In this document: positions 27,965 to 36,619 of the stretch, piece after piece
How positions within the stretch are numbered: position 1 is the first letter of the stretch
How the letters are laid out: the number at the start of each line of letters is the position of its first letter
DNA from: Massilibacteroides sp.
GTDB lineage: Bacteria > Bacteroidota > Bacteroidia > Bacteroidales > Tannerellaceae
DNA: 59,928 nucleotides
NCBI GenBank assembly: GCA_028708075.1
Contig: JAQVZS010000013.1
Span: 1-59,928, forward strand
Direction: 5' to 3'
The notes under the pieces: generated by a model
What the model saw: the letters and a program-made list of their open reading frames with translations, nothing else
What the model was told of the DNA's origin: nothing
Databases searched by the model: none
Made by a program: the position numbers and the translations under genes

Positions 27965-28168
27965 TTATCGTTCGTTTTCCTTTTTCCATTTATTCCGAAT
28001 TTTCAGACGTTTGATCTGAATGTAGCGCAGAATAAGAATGATCAGGAAAGTACCCCCTAGAACAAGCGCGTATTTTGTGTATTCTTCTTGGTGTTTCGGC
28101 CAGAAGAGTAGGCTTATTGCGATTAGGTAAATCATCAAAAAGGCGGTTGTTAAGTTTATTTTCTTCAT
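27965..28168 (-). CDS. Small two-helix membrane protein, unknown function
   Basis: The protein has 67 residues, with a hydrophobic helix at about 8-23 (AFLMIYLIAISLLFWP) and another at about 35-50 (LVLGGTFLIILILRYI), followed by a strongly basic tail (KRLKIRNKWKKENER). The stop is only 5 nt from the uvrA stop in the convergent orientation. No family is recognised. Supporting evidence is the start context, the membrane-protein composition and the fact that uvrA is not on this strand. Confidence 0.65.
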   Translation of the reverse strand: MKKINLTTAFLMIYLIAISLLFWPKHQEEYTKYALVLGGTFLIILILRYIQIKRLKIRNKWKKENER

Positions 28169-28266
28169 TCAAAAACAGATTTGATTCTTTATAAGCGAAA
28201 ATAGTAATTTCTTTTTGATCGGAGATCAACCTTTTATTTTAATCTAAAAATTGGATCGTTCTGTGT

Positions 28267-29499
28267 TTATTTCCGGCTTAATTGTATTAATGCGGATTTG
28301 ATGTAGGCTGGATTATAATAAAATTGACTTCGGTTTTCATCCGGACGGGTTTCGTAATCGCGGCCTAAACGTTTAGCGACGTATTCGTTGCCAGACTGTG
28401 CTTCGTATTCCCAGTCGAAATAGCGGGGCAGTCGGATTTGTATGGTGCCGCGTTTTTTTCTTTTTTCCGGAAACAGCGGAATGGCAAAATGAAACCCTCC
28501 GTTGTATTCTCCGCCGGTATGCATCGCGTAAACACCGACGGCTACTTCCCCAAAATGACGGGTAATGTCCATACGCGCGCCGTAATCGCCGTAAATATAG
28601 CGGTTGGCCGCCAGACGGATGTCTAAATTGTAATAAGGTAAATAATATTCCGCGTAAGCACTACCGAAGAAATGTTTCCAATAGGCAACTTCCCATTTTC
28701 CTTCGTGAAAAGTGGAAGCACCGGTTAGTCCCCCGCGTGCGCCGATCATCCAATGTCCCTGTACTGGACGATAGCGAAAATCGATATCCGCTCCCATACG
28801 GCTGCCGTTGAAGTTACCGATGCTGAACGTTGTCTGTAGCCGGGATACGAGATCCGCCTGTTGGCGGAAAACGAGCATACCCGGACGTATATAATCCATT
28901 TCACCTTTCATATTATTCCATATCGGAAAAATGACTTGTCCTGTAAAAGACGCTCCTTTCCAAAGTCCGACTTCTATTGCAGGTGCAATGTTTACGATCG
29001 CGCCGTATAATTTGTCCATCCAGGCGTTATTCAGACTGATTTGCGGATAAAGTACGAGATCGATCTTTCCAAAAGAAGAATTCTCTCGTTTTCGGTTTTT
29101 AAAGACAGATTGGTCTGCTTTTGTTTCATGACGCACTGTCAAAGTTTGCATGACGCCTTCCAGCGAAAGCTGTCGATTGCGATAAGCTCGAATCGCCGAT
29201 TCCGGAATTTGAACAACTAACCGGGGCATTTGTTCCTCCATAAGAAGGATTTGAATATTACGGTTGCTATCGTTTTTTTCTAAAAACATGCAGATCACCT
29301 CGAATAATCCCTGATAATTATTGCGGTATACCGGAGCGTCGAACGAAAGGTGCAAAACTTCCGGTTCTTCTACGACAGCGATATTTTCCATTCCCATTTG
29401 TATAAGCGACATGGAGACAGCCTGCTCGGTCTTCGTTTTTTGTCCATAGGCGAACGAAAAAGAGAAACAGCCGACGAGTAAAAGAAAAATTGATCTCAT
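28267..29499 (-). CDS. Outer-membrane protein resembling the C-terminal half of YjbH/GfcD
   Basis: The protein has 410 residues and a signal peptide (MRSIFLLLVGCFSFSFAYG). The early part (MSLIQMGMENIAVVEEPEVL, then RLVVQIPESAIRAYR) matches the small alpha/beta domain found in the middle of YjbH. The later part is barrel-like and includes NRYIYGDYGARMDITRHFG and YNGGFHFAIPLFP, which recall the YjbH C-terminal GDYG/FDKGxYxxIP elements. YjbH-type proteins are linked to exopolysaccharide export in Proteobacteria. The preceding gene on this strand looks like the missing N-terminal half and ends 5 nt upstream. Similarity was judged by eye. Confidence 0.65.
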   Translation of the reverse strand: MRSIFLLLVGCFSFSFAYGQKTKTEQAVSMSLIQMGMENIAVVEEPEVLHLSFDAPVYRNNYQGLFEVICMFLEKNDSNRNIQILLMEEQMPRLVVQIPESAIRAYRNRQLSLEGVMQTLTVRHETKADQSVFKNRKRENSSFGKIDLVLYPQISLNNAWMDKLYGAIVNIAPAIEVGLWKGASFTGQVIFPIWNNMKGEMDYIRPGMLVFRQQADLVSRLQTTFSIGNFNGSRMGADIDFRYRPVQGHWMIGARGGLTGASTFHEGKWEVAYWKHFFGSAYAEYYLPYYNLDIRLAANRYIYGDYGARMDITRHFGEVAVGVYAMHTGGEYNGGFHFAIPLFPEKRKKRGTIQIRLPRYFDWEYEAQSGNEYVAKRLGRDYETRPDENRSQFYYNPAYIKSALIQLSRK

Positions 29500-29504
29500 A
29501 GGAT

Positions 29505-30248
29505 TTAACGAATTAAAATAAATTCATACCTGAGTCCGCCAGAGACCGCTTTAAAGTCGTGACAAAAAGTATAAAGCGAAAAATGATAAAAAATTTTTCC
29601 TACAATACCTACATTAAAAGCATTTGCGTCATATTCCGCAATCAGCGAACAGTTATTACAGAAAGAGGGGGTGTAATTGATCCCTGCGAAAAGACCTTTT
29701 CGGCGGGAGTTTTTGGGAGTGAACATATTCATCCCGACTGTTAGTCCCAAGTCATGTCTGCTGATTTGTACATGCTTTGTGGTTACGGCAAAGATAGAAG
29801 AAAAGAAACGGTTGCTCCCGTCGTATTCATTTAAAGCGTTTATTTCGCCGGTGGTAAAGGCATCGTTCGAACCGACTACCAGGGCCGGCCAATACCTTCC
29901 TTCGTTGAGGGGACGTAGGCGGACAGATACCGAGCGATCTTGTTGCAGCTTGTTGCCGGCTTTAAATTCTCCACGCAGAAGCGTGCAGCGATATGCCAGT
30001 TCGACAAAAGGAAGGAAGGTGAGGTTGACAAAATAATTCCCCGAATTGTAGTTCCAGTTCTCCGGCAATATTTCTTTCGGCAGATAATTCCCCCCGGCCA
30101 TGAATGTTCCGTCATTTTGCATGTCGGCCGTCGGAATATTCCACCCTCCCGTAACTCCCATGGCATACTGAGATTTTAAAGGGGGAATATGTAGCCAGAT
30201 GCCACATATCACCCCTATAATATAGATGAAATAACGGCTTTTATTCAC
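29505..30248 (-). CDS. Outer-membrane protein resembling the N-terminal half of YjbH/GfcD
   Basis: The protein has 247 residues. It starts at a GTG (30246-30248), the only start that keeps the signal peptide (NKSRYFIYIIGVICGIWL). The mature start has GGWNIPTADMQNDGTFMAGG, close to the GLxxMPTARMxPDG opening of YjbH. Then come DRSVSVRLRPLNEGRYWPAL and FSSIFAVTTK, which correspond to the next conserved YjbH strands. It ends as a complete beta-barrel piece (GGLRYEFILIR). The following gene, 5 nt downstream, looks like the YjbH C-terminal half, so this seems to be a gene split into two secreted proteins. Confidence 0.65.
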   Translation of the reverse strand: MNKSRYFIYIIGVICGIWLHIPPLKSQYAMGVTGGWNIPTADMQNDGTFMAGGNYLPKEILPENWNYNSGNYFVNLTFLPFVELAYRCTLLRGEFKAGNKLQQDRSVSVRLRPLNEGRYWPALVVGSNDAFTTGEINALNEYDGSNRFFSSIFAVTTKHVQISRHDLGLTVGMNMFTPKNSRRKGLFAGINYTPSFCNNCSLIAEYDANAFNVGIVGKIFYHFSLYTFCHDFKAVSGGLRYEFILIR

Positions 30249-30264
30249 GTGTAGGTTTCGTCAA

Positions 30265-31500
30265 TTATTTGCCACTACCTCCCGAATGATCCGGATAGCT
30301 ATTTCCTCTTTCGTAGGTGGCAGACGATGATACGCCGGAATATGTTTTGACCGGAACAGAGATTTCTTTCTGCGTATTGTTGGCAGTTACACTGAATGCG
30401 ACATTTGTTTTAATGATCAACGAGGTAAATACAACGGTATATTTCATGTCTCCACTGATTTTTGCTGTTCCGCAATTCAATTGTGTTTCCGAAATACCCG
30501 GTTTAGAACCTTTCAATGTTTCAATAGTCGTCAACGCCATGGGTACCAGGTTTGAAGCGTCGTCGTCACTTAATTCGGGGATAGCCGTTTTCAGGATGCT
30601 GGCAAGATCGCCTTCGATTTCCCAACCGTATTTCTGGGTAATACTGATTTCTTGTTCTTTCACAGTCATCACTCCAAGGTTATCAATTACAACAGTCGTC
30701 AAGGCTTCCGTTGATGTGCTGGACTCGGACTGCGTTGCGACAATACTAATTGAGTGATTGGAAAAACTGTTCAATTCGAAAGAATAGACGTTCTCCGCAG
30801 GATTGAAAACAGCGTCGTCGACGTATTCCCATTTTCCGTTCTTTTCTACATTGTGTTTTGTATTGGAGAAGAAGATATTATTACTTACCGGGTTTTTTAA
30901 TGCCACTTTTACCGGTTTTTCGAAAACGATGCCGTCCGGTTCACAGTTGAAGGAGGCTAAACTCAAACGTACTTCACCGCTGGATATTTTTTTAGCACCT
31001 TCCGTATATTTAGTGATCGAAACGTCAGTCGGCTGACTTACTGCTTCAGCCGGAAAAGTAAATGTTATTTTTTCTTCGGTTGGTTCGGTGATAACCGTTT
31101 CTTCGGTGTTAGAAACAGTTTCCGGAATACTTTTTTTCGTTAATTCCTGTGAGACCGAAACGCTGCTGTTGCTTGCTGCATTGGAAGGAATGGTAACGTC
31201 GGAAGTTACGGTTATATAATCATCCTTCGAGAAGGTTACGGTAAGGTCTCCTTTTTGTGTTACTTTCAATAAGAAAGAACCGTCTTGTGCACTTGTCGTT
31301 TCTGCACCGGATGTTTTTACCGTTACATCAGCTAATGCAACGTTCTTTTCAGTCACTTTTCCAATAACATAATAGGCTGTTTCGTCTAAAGGATTGGTAA
31401 CGATCTCGGGCTCAGGATCATCTTTCTTACATGAAACGCTGCCAAATGTTATCAATACGATAAGTGCTGTGAACATCCCAAAATTTAAAAACTTCTTCAT
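30265..31500 (-). CDS. Surface lipoprotein with a carboxypeptidase-regulatory-like domain
   Basis: The protein has 411 residues from the ATG at 31498-31500, opening a lipoprotein signal that ends TFGSVSC and is followed by KKDDPEPE. Residues about 44-105 form a regulatory beta-sandwich (YYVIGKVTEKNVALADVTVK...SAQDGSFLLKV). The rest is a Thr/Ser/Val-rich beta protein. Acidic residues after the lipid Cys are compatible with a Bacteroidota surface-export signal. It is the first gene of a three-gene minus-strand run with the two YjbH-like proteins, 16 nt from the next gene. Role unknown. Confidence 0.75.
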   Translation of the reverse strand: MKKFLNFGMFTALIVLITFGSVSCKKDDPEPEIVTNPLDETAYYVIGKVTEKNVALADVTVKTSGAETTSAQDGSFLLKVTQKGDLTVTFSKDDYITVTSDVTIPSNAASNSSVSVSQELTKKSIPETVSNTEETVITEPTEEKITFTFPAEAVSQPTDVSITKYTEGAKKISSGEVRLSLASFNCEPDGIVFEKPVKVALKNPVSNNIFFSNTKHNVEKNGKWEYVDDAVFNPAENVYSFELNSFSNHSISIVATQSESSTSTEALTTVVIDNLGVMTVKEQEISITQKYGWEIEGDLASILKTAIPELSDDDASNLVPMALTTIETLKGSKPGISETQLNCGTAKISGDMKYTVVFTSLIIKTNVAFSVTANNTQKEISVPVKTYSGVSSSATYERGNSYPDHSGGSGK

Positions 31501-31742
31501 ACTACACGTCATATTTATTTGATTAATAGAGAAAATTTGGTTTGGTATATCCCGATTCATAAAACAAATGAATATGTTTTAGCCGGGAACTCTCTCGGAT
31601 TTTAAGTGTTATCTAATCGTTTTTTAAGTTATTAATAAAGCTCTCAATCATTTTATTCAACAAACTTAAATAAAAATACATAATAGTATGGAACGATCAT
31701 GTTAATTTTTGTTACGTATTAAAAAACAAGCCTTTGTGAATC

Positions 31743-31764
31743 ATTTGTTATAGATATAACAAAT
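31743..31764. promoter_or_regulatory. Palindrome resembling a Zur/Fur-family operator
   Basis: ATTTGTTAT (31743-31751), AGAT, ATAACAAAT (31756-31764) gives perfect 9-bp arms. The core TGTTATA-n2-TATAACA looks like proteobacterial Zur boxes. It lies 134 nt before the znuA ATG. Confidence 0.5.
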
Positions 31765-31864
31765 CCCGTTGGATTTTTGTTTGTTTGCTTTATGAAAGGA
31801 AAATATGTTTATTTTAACAATTTTTTTTGTGCTACAGAAATTAAGTCGGGAAACAGGAAAAGAT

Positions 31865-31872
31865 TATCTTTG
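31865..31872 (+). promoter_or_regulatory. Candidate -7 box of znuA-znuC
   Basis: TATCTTTG matches the Bacteroidota -7 consensus, 26 nt before the znuA ATG. A clear -33 element is not seen. Confidence 0.5.
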
Positions 31873-31898
31873 TGTAAATCTATGAAACGAGGATTCAA

Positions 31899-32789
31899 AT
31901 GAAACAAACAAGTCTGTTTATTCTATTTACTTATATTTTATTTACGGCATGTGCCGGCAGGCAAACTGAGGAAAAACTTGTTTCCGTCACCATTGAGCCG
32001 CAGCGTTATTTTGCAGAGAAGATTGCGGGAGATAAATTTGTTATTCATACGGTTGTTCCTGCCGGTCAAAATCCGGAAATATATGATCCTACGCCGCAAC
32101 AAATGGTGAAAGTGAGCAAGAGTGAAGCGTATTTGCGTGTTGGACATTTGGGCTTGGAGGAAGTTTGGGTGTCGAAACTGCTGGAAAATAATAGTCATAT
32201 GAAGGTTTTCGATCTTTCTGAAGGTTTTTCTCTGATTGAAAATGAAGAAGAATACGAACATGAGCACCAATCCGGCGAAGTGTACAATCATGCGCATCAC
32301 GGCGTCGATCCGCATATTTGGAGTTCCGTTGCCGGAGCTAAAAAGATGGCTTGGAATGTTTTGTACGCCTTTATTGACTTGGATAAGGACAATACGTCGT
32401 ATTATTGGGAGAATTATAATCGTTTGATGTCGGAAATAGAAGAGACTGAGCAACAGATTGCCCGGTTGTTGGAATCGCTTGATAACCGCACTTTTATTAT
32501 CTATCATCCGGCGTTGACTTATTTTTCGCATGAGTATGGGTTAACACAATTGAGTATTGAGATGGAAGGTAAAGAGCCTTCGCCGGCACAATTGAAACAA
32601 CTGATTGATACGGCCCGGACATCCGGAGCGAAGGTCGTTTTTATCCAGCAGGAATTCGATCAGAAAAATGCGGAGTTGATTGCTAAGGAAACGAATTGTA
32701 AGTTGGTGGTCATTAATCCGCTGGCTTACGACTGGAAAAAAGAAATGATACATATTGCTCAAGCATTGGCTGATGGAGAAACGTATTGA
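31899..32789 (+). CDS. znuA: Zinc/manganese ABC transporter substrate-binding lipoprotein
   Basis: The periplasmic metal-binding protein has 296 residues of the ZnuA/TroA cluster. The lipoprotein signal ends in YILFTAC. A histidine-rich loop (EEYEHEHQSGEVYNHAHHG, about 113-131) precedes VDPHIWSS, which supplies a metal-ligand His. FIIYHPALTYFSHEYG and SIEMEGKEPSPAQLK are family signatures. The downstream ATPase gene overlaps it by 17 nt or more. The third component, an integral-membrane permease, is not encoded next to it. The upstream palindrome suggests metal-dependent control. Confidence 0.92.
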   Translation: MKQTSLFILFTYILFTACAGRQTEEKLVSVTIEPQRYFAEKIAGDKFVIHTVVPAGQNPEIYDPTPQQMVKVSKSEAYLRVGHLGLEEVWVSKLLENNSHMKVFDLSEGFSLIENEEEYEHEHQSGEVYNHAHHGVDPHIWSSVAGAKKMAWNVLYAFIDLDKDNTSYYWENYNRLMSEIEETEQQIARLLESLDNRTFIIYHPALTYFSHEYGLTQLSIEMEGKEPSPAQLKQLIDTARTSGAKVVFIQQEFDQKNAELIAKETNCKLVVINPLAYDWKKEMIHIAQALADGETY

Positions 32790-33531
32790 AATAAGGAATG
32801 TGTCCGCGGCGTATGGCGCAAAAACGGTTTTGCATAATATTTCGCTGGATATTTTTGAAAAAGATTTTCTGGGTATTATCGGACCGAATGGAGGGGGAAA
32901 AACGACTTTGTTAAAAGTAATCCTGGGTTTGCTCTCGCCTCGAACCGGACAGGTCACTTTCTATAAATCCGGACAAGCGGTATCTTCGTTGAAGATTGGC
33001 TATCTTCCCCAGATTAATCATATAGATAAGAAATTCCCCATTTCTGTCTGGGAGGTTGTGGCCTCCGGTCTGGCGGAACAAAAACCTTTTCTCCGTGCAT
33101 ATACTAAAGTGCAGGAACAGCGTGTCGAAGAAGTCCTTGAACAAATGGGGGTAAATGAATTTGTAAAACGCCCGATCGGAGAATTATCCGGCGGTCAGTT
33201 ACAGCGCGTTTTGCTGGGAAGGGCGATTGTTTCGTGTCCGGAGGTCTTGATTTTAGATGAACCGAACTCGTATGTAGATAAGCGTTTTGAATCGCATTTT
33301 TATGATTTGTTGGAAGGGATAAACAAAGAGAGTGCTATTGTACTGGTTTCTCACGATATCGGCACGGTGGTTAGCATGGTGAAAAATATCGCTTGTGTGA
33401 ACGAGACACTGCATTACCATCCCGGTACGGATGTGACGGAAGACTGGCTGACGCATGTATACAACTGTCCGATCGATTTAGTGGGGCACGGTAATTTGCC
33501 ACATCGTGTGTTGAAAACACATGAAGATTAA
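32773..33531 (+). CDS. znuC: Zinc/manganese ABC transporter ATP-binding protein
   Basis: The ATPase has 252 residues from the ATG at 32773 (an in-frame ATG at 32755 is also possible). Walker A is GPNGGGKTTLLK, the signature is ELSGGQLQRVLLGRAI, and Walker B with the H-loop is ILDEPNSYVD and VSHDIG. The C-terminal tail (LHYHPGTDVTEDWLTHVYNC) is typical of Bacteroidota metal-importer ATPases. It overlaps znuA and should energise import with a membrane permease. The next gene encodes a small PLDc_N-type protein rather than that permease. Confidence 0.93.
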   Translation: MEKRIEIRNVSAAYGAKTVLHNISLDIFEKDFLGIIGPNGGGKTTLLKVILGLLSPRTGQVTFYKSGQAVSSLKIGYLPQINHIDKKFPISVWEVVASGLAEQKPFLRAYTKVQEQRVEEVLEQMGVNEFVKRPIGELSGGQLQRVLLGRAIVSCPEVLILDEPNSYVDKRFESHFYDLLEGINKESAIVLVSHDIGTVVSMVKNIACVNETLHYHPGTDVTEDWLTHVYNCPIDLVGHGNLPHRVLKTHED

Positions 33532-33551
33532 TATTCTGGAATGAACGGGTT

Positions 33552-33764
33552 ATGTTGTTGACGATATTTTGTCTGATGGGATTGCCCGAATTGGGCGTTA
33601 TCGTTTGGATTGCGGTACTTTTATTCGGGATCAAAGCGGTGTCTCAAAATCCGGTGATTAGCCGTGGACAAAAGATTTTGTGGATGTTGACGATTTTGGT
33701 GTTGAATTGGATTGGTTTGCTTTGGTATTATTATACCTTTTATATGAACGATAAAAAAAAATAA
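33552..33764 (+). CDS. Small PLDc_N-domain membrane protein
   Basis: The protein has 70 residues and two hydrophobic helices (about 3-25 and 43-62). LPELGVIVWIAVLLFGIKA and WMLTILVLNWIGLLWYYYTFY fit the cardiolipin-synthase N-terminal (PLDc_N) two-helix module, here without a catalytic domain. It is 20 nt after znuC and 1 nt before the epimerase gene, so it is probably cotranscribed. Its role is unknown. Confidence 0.75.
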   Translation: MLLTIFCLMGLPELGVIVWIAVLLFGIKAVSQNPVISRGQKILWMLTILVLNWIGLLWYYYTFYMNDKKK

Positions 33765-33765
33765 A

Positions 33766-34773
33766 ATGAGGATATTGATCACGGGAGCGAGTGGTTTTAT
33801 TGGCGGTTTTTTGGTGAAAGAGGCGCTGAACCGTGGACATGAAGTTTGGGCTGGTGTACGGAAGGGGAGCAATCGTTCTAATTTGAAAGATGAACGAATT
33901 TGTTTTTTGGATCTTGCTTACGATGATTTTTCTGTTTTGAAGAAACAATTGGTGGATGTGAAAGATCGGTATGGTCTGTTTGACTTCGTTCTCCACAACG
34001 CCGGATTGACCAAAACATCGGACAAAAAGAATTTTTACCGTGTCAATGCGGGCTATACCCAAAACCTGCTTGAGGCACTTTATGCGTCCGGCCACGCATT
34101 ACGGAAATTTTTGCTGATGAGCAGCTTGAGCAGTTACGGTAAAGGTGATGAAAAGACCTTTCGTCCGATTCGTTTGGACGATCCGCAACGTCCTGATACG
34201 GCTTATGGAAAAAGTAAATTAGAAGCAGAAAACATGGTTCGTTCGCAATCTTATTTTCCATATGTAATTTTTCGTCCGACGGGCGTTTATGGCCCCGGTG
34301 ATAAGGATTATTATATGGAAGTCAAAAGCATACAGTCGGGTGTTGATTTTGCGGCTGGTCGCATTCCTCAGCGGATCACGTTTATTTATGTCAAAGATCT
34401 GGCGCGTGTCGCGTTGATGGCATTGGAAAAAGAAACGATACGCAATAAGGCCTATTTTGTGGCAGATGGAGATGTCTACACAGACGTTTCTTTTGCCCGG
34501 ATGATTCAGGAGGTTTTAAAGAAAAAGTTTGTTTTGCGAGGACGTATTCCCCTGCCGTTCGTCTATCTGGCTTGTGTCTGTTCGGAATGGATCGGTAGGT
34601 TGACGGGTAAAAGCATGACATTAAATACCGATAAGTATATCATCCTGAAACAACGCAACTGGATTTGTGACGTTACGCCGCTTCAAGATGATTTGAGTTT
34701 TGTTCCTGAGTATCCTTTAAGAAAAGGTTTGGAAGAAGTGATTGACTGGTATCAAAAGGAAGGCTGGCTCTGA
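33766..34773 (+). CDS. NAD(P)-dependent epimerase/dehydratase (extended SDR)
   Basis: The 335-residue extended short-chain dehydrogenase/reductase has its nucleotide-binding motif as TGASGFIGGFLV at residues 5-16. The active-site Ser region is LLMSSLSSYG, and the catalytic YxxxK is YGKSK near residue 146. FRPTGVYGPGDKDYY is the usual sugar-epimerase loop. It could act on a nucleotide sugar or on a lipid-type substrate, and the sequence does not decide. Its stop is immediately adjacent to the stop of the convergent DUF2807 gene. Confidence 0.88.
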   Translation: MRILITGASGFIGGFLVKEALNRGHEVWAGVRKGSNRSNLKDERICFLDLAYDDFSVLKKQLVDVKDRYGLFDFVLHNAGLTKTSDKKNFYRVNAGYTQNLLEALYASGHALRKFLLMSSLSSYGKGDEKTFRPIRLDDPQRPDTAYGKSKLEAENMVRSQSYFPYVIFRPTGVYGPGDKDYYMEVKSIQSGVDFAAGRIPQRITFIYVKDLARVALMALEKETIRNKAYFVADGDVYTDVSFARMIQEVLKKKFVLRGRIPLPFVYLACVCSEWIGRLTGKSMTLNTDKYIILKQRNWICDVTPLQDDLSFVPEYPLRKGLEEVIDWYQKEGWL

Positions 34774-35577
34774 TCAGTCGACTTTCTTGATCGAGCCTGA
34801 ACCGGCAATACTCTTTTTGATTTCGATAGGATTACCTTTGTAACGGATGTTACCGCTTCCGGCAATTTCCACGTCAATCTTGTTGCTCACACTTGTTTCC
34901 ACATATCCGCTTCCCGCTATCGAACAATATATCTCTTTGGTATTGAAGTCGAACGCTTTCATTTTTCCGCTTCCGGCGACCGAAAGTTTCGTTTTTGTCG
35001 CTTCACCACCTAAATTCAACGTTCCGCTTCCAGCGATTTCGGCATCGAATACAGAGCAAATGATTTCTGGTGCATTCAACGTCCCACTTCCGGCTATTTC
35101 CGTTTCAAAGGTTTGAATATCAGCTCTCCCCGGTATATTTATATATCCGCTGCCTGCAATGTTGAATTTCAGTTTTTCCGAAGTCAAAGGACTGTCGATA
35201 TTAAGTGTATTACTTCCTGCTATGTCAAAATTTTTGATTTTTGCCGAATGGGTGATAATTGTAAATTCAGTCGGTTTAATTCGGTACATCTTTTCATATT
35301 TCTTTTTTGGCTTGATGATTAACTTTCCGTTTTCTTCCCTGAACTCGTACAAGTCGAAAATATTTTGATCCATTATGACTTTTAATTCGGATTTATCTTC
35401 GGATTGTATATAATGGATTACCATCTTACCTCCGGATGCGGAGAGCATTTCGTAATTCCCGATTTCAATTTCTTTTGTGATAATATTCCCATCGCCTTCG
35501 ATTGTCCGCAAAGGGAAGCATCCACTAAATCCTAAAAACAAGGAAATACAAATAGATAAAATCAAGTTTGTTTTCAT
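34774..35577 (-). CDS. DUF2807 (head GIN domain) lipoprotein with GSG repeats
   Basis: The protein has 267 residues from the ATG at 35575-35577, opening a lipoprotein signal (SLFLGFSGC). The mature chain is a repetitive beta structure: IAGSG or VAGSG recurs about seven times at intervals of roughly 18-20 residues, alternating with short strands such as TLNAPEI. This is the DUF2807 right-handed beta-helix of putative auto-transporter adhesin type in Bacteroidota. A paralogue follows downstream on the same strand. The biochemical function is unknown. Its stop directly abuts the epimerase stop. Confidence 0.9.
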   Translation of the reverse strand: MKTNLILSICISLFLGFSGCFPLRTIEGDGNIITKEIEIGNYEMLSASGGKMVIHYIQSEDKSELKVIMDQNIFDLYEFREENGKLIIKPKKKYEKMYRIKPTEFTIITHSAKIKNFDIAGSNTLNIDSPLTSEKLKFNIAGSGYINIPGRADIQTFETEIAGSGTLNAPEIICSVFDAEIAGSGTLNLGGEATKTKLSVAGSGKMKAFDFNTKEIYCSIAGSGYVETSVSNKIDVEIAGSGNIRYKGNPIEIKKSIAGSGSIKKVD

Positions 35578-35649
35578 AATCAGATTGTTTATAATTGTTT
35601 CTTGTTTATTCGACAAGAGAAAGAGCGATATGGTTACAAAATAATAAAA

Positions 35650-36471
35650 TTAATTTTCTTTTTGTATAGAACCGAGACCGGATTTGTGACGGTTGACTTT
35701 CGCGTTTCCTTTATATGAGATGTCGCCGATCCCAGAAACAGACGCATCAAGCGTCTCGCTGGTGTATACTTCAACATCGCCTGCGCCTGAAACGGATACT
35801 GTTGCGTTTTTAACATGAAAAAGATACGCGTTGACATCGCCTGCGCCAGAGACGGAAAATCTAGCCTTGTCGGCTTTTCCTTTTAAGTCAAAGTCGCCGA
35901 CACCGGAAATTTTCCCTTCGAATTCTTTACAGATAAGATTGCCTGCTTTAGCATCTCCGGCTCCGCTGATTGAAAATCGAACAATACCTAACTCTGCTTG
36001 CTTTTCCATGATGATATCACCGGCTCCGCTGACTGAAATATTCAACTCGTCCGAGTGTAACGGACTGTCAATGATGAAATCCAGTGCTCCGGAAATGGAA
36101 ACTTTCCGTAATTTATCAGAAGAGGTTAGTATGAGTAATTGAGTTGGGACAATTTTATTCCGGTTCTTTGTCCTGATGAATAATGTTCCGTTTGAGGAAC
36201 GAATATCTAAATACGGGAACAGATTTTCGTCTAGGGTAATTTTTAGCGTACTTGTCCCGGATTGTTGGCTGTATTTTATTTTTTTACTGTCTTGTTTTTT
36301 AAAACCGAAAAGTTTGTTTTCTGTTGAAATATTTCCTCCGACTTCGATCGATTCGTAATTGTCGATTTTAAACTCCTGAGTTGTTGTATTTCCATTTCCT
36401 TTTATTGTGGCAGCCTTTGTTACGAATACTACCAGTAAACACAATGTCAAAATTAATCCTTTAGTTTTCAT
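35650..36471 (-). CDS. DUF2807 secreted beta-helix protein with SGAGD repeats
   Basis: The protein has 273 residues and a signal peptide (MKTKGLILTLCLLVVFVTKA). It is a paralogue of the adjacent DUF2807 gene. Here the repeated turn is ISGAGD or VSGAGD, seen about six times (for example SGAGDIIMEK, SGAGDAKAGN, SGAGDVNAYL). It lacks a lipobox, so it is probably periplasmic or exported rather than lipid-anchored. It is the upstream member of the pair, with 72 nt between them. Function unknown. Confidence 0.9.
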   Translation of the reverse strand: MKTKGLILTLCLLVVFVTKAATIKGNGNTTTQEFKIDNYESIEVGGNISTENKLFGFKKQDSKKIKYSQQSGTSTLKITLDENLFPYLDIRSSNGTLFIRTKNRNKIVPTQLLILTSSDKLRKVSISGALDFIIDSPLHSDELNISVSGAGDIIMEKQAELGIVRFSISGAGDAKAGNLICKEFEGKISGVGDFDLKGKADKARFSVSGAGDVNAYLFHVKNATVSVSGAGDVEVYTSETLDASVSGIGDISYKGNAKVNRHKSGLGSIQKEN

Positions 36472-36619
36472 GTTTCATTATTTTTGTAGTTGATATTGTC
36501 ATTTATTAATAAGACGAACAAAATGGAAAAGGGTTGCATTTTTTATGCAAAATCTTTTGATCTTAAATGTTCTATAAAAACGAATTTGTCAGACAGTTTT
36601 TTATTAAAAAGAGAATGGA

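Larger units (their letters stand above)
31501..31898. other. Divergent intergenic region with a Zur-like palindrome
   Basis: This 398-nt A/T-rich spacer separates the minus-strand lipoprotein gene from znuA. It holds the palindrome at 31743-31764 and a TATCTTTG -7 box at 31865-31872. No open frame or RNA gene is convincing. Confidence 0.6.

Noticed and set aside
28267-30248. YjbH gene broken by a frameshift
   Set aside because: Each half has its own signal peptide and its own complete start and stop, with a 5-nt gap, so it appears to be a true two-gene arrangement.
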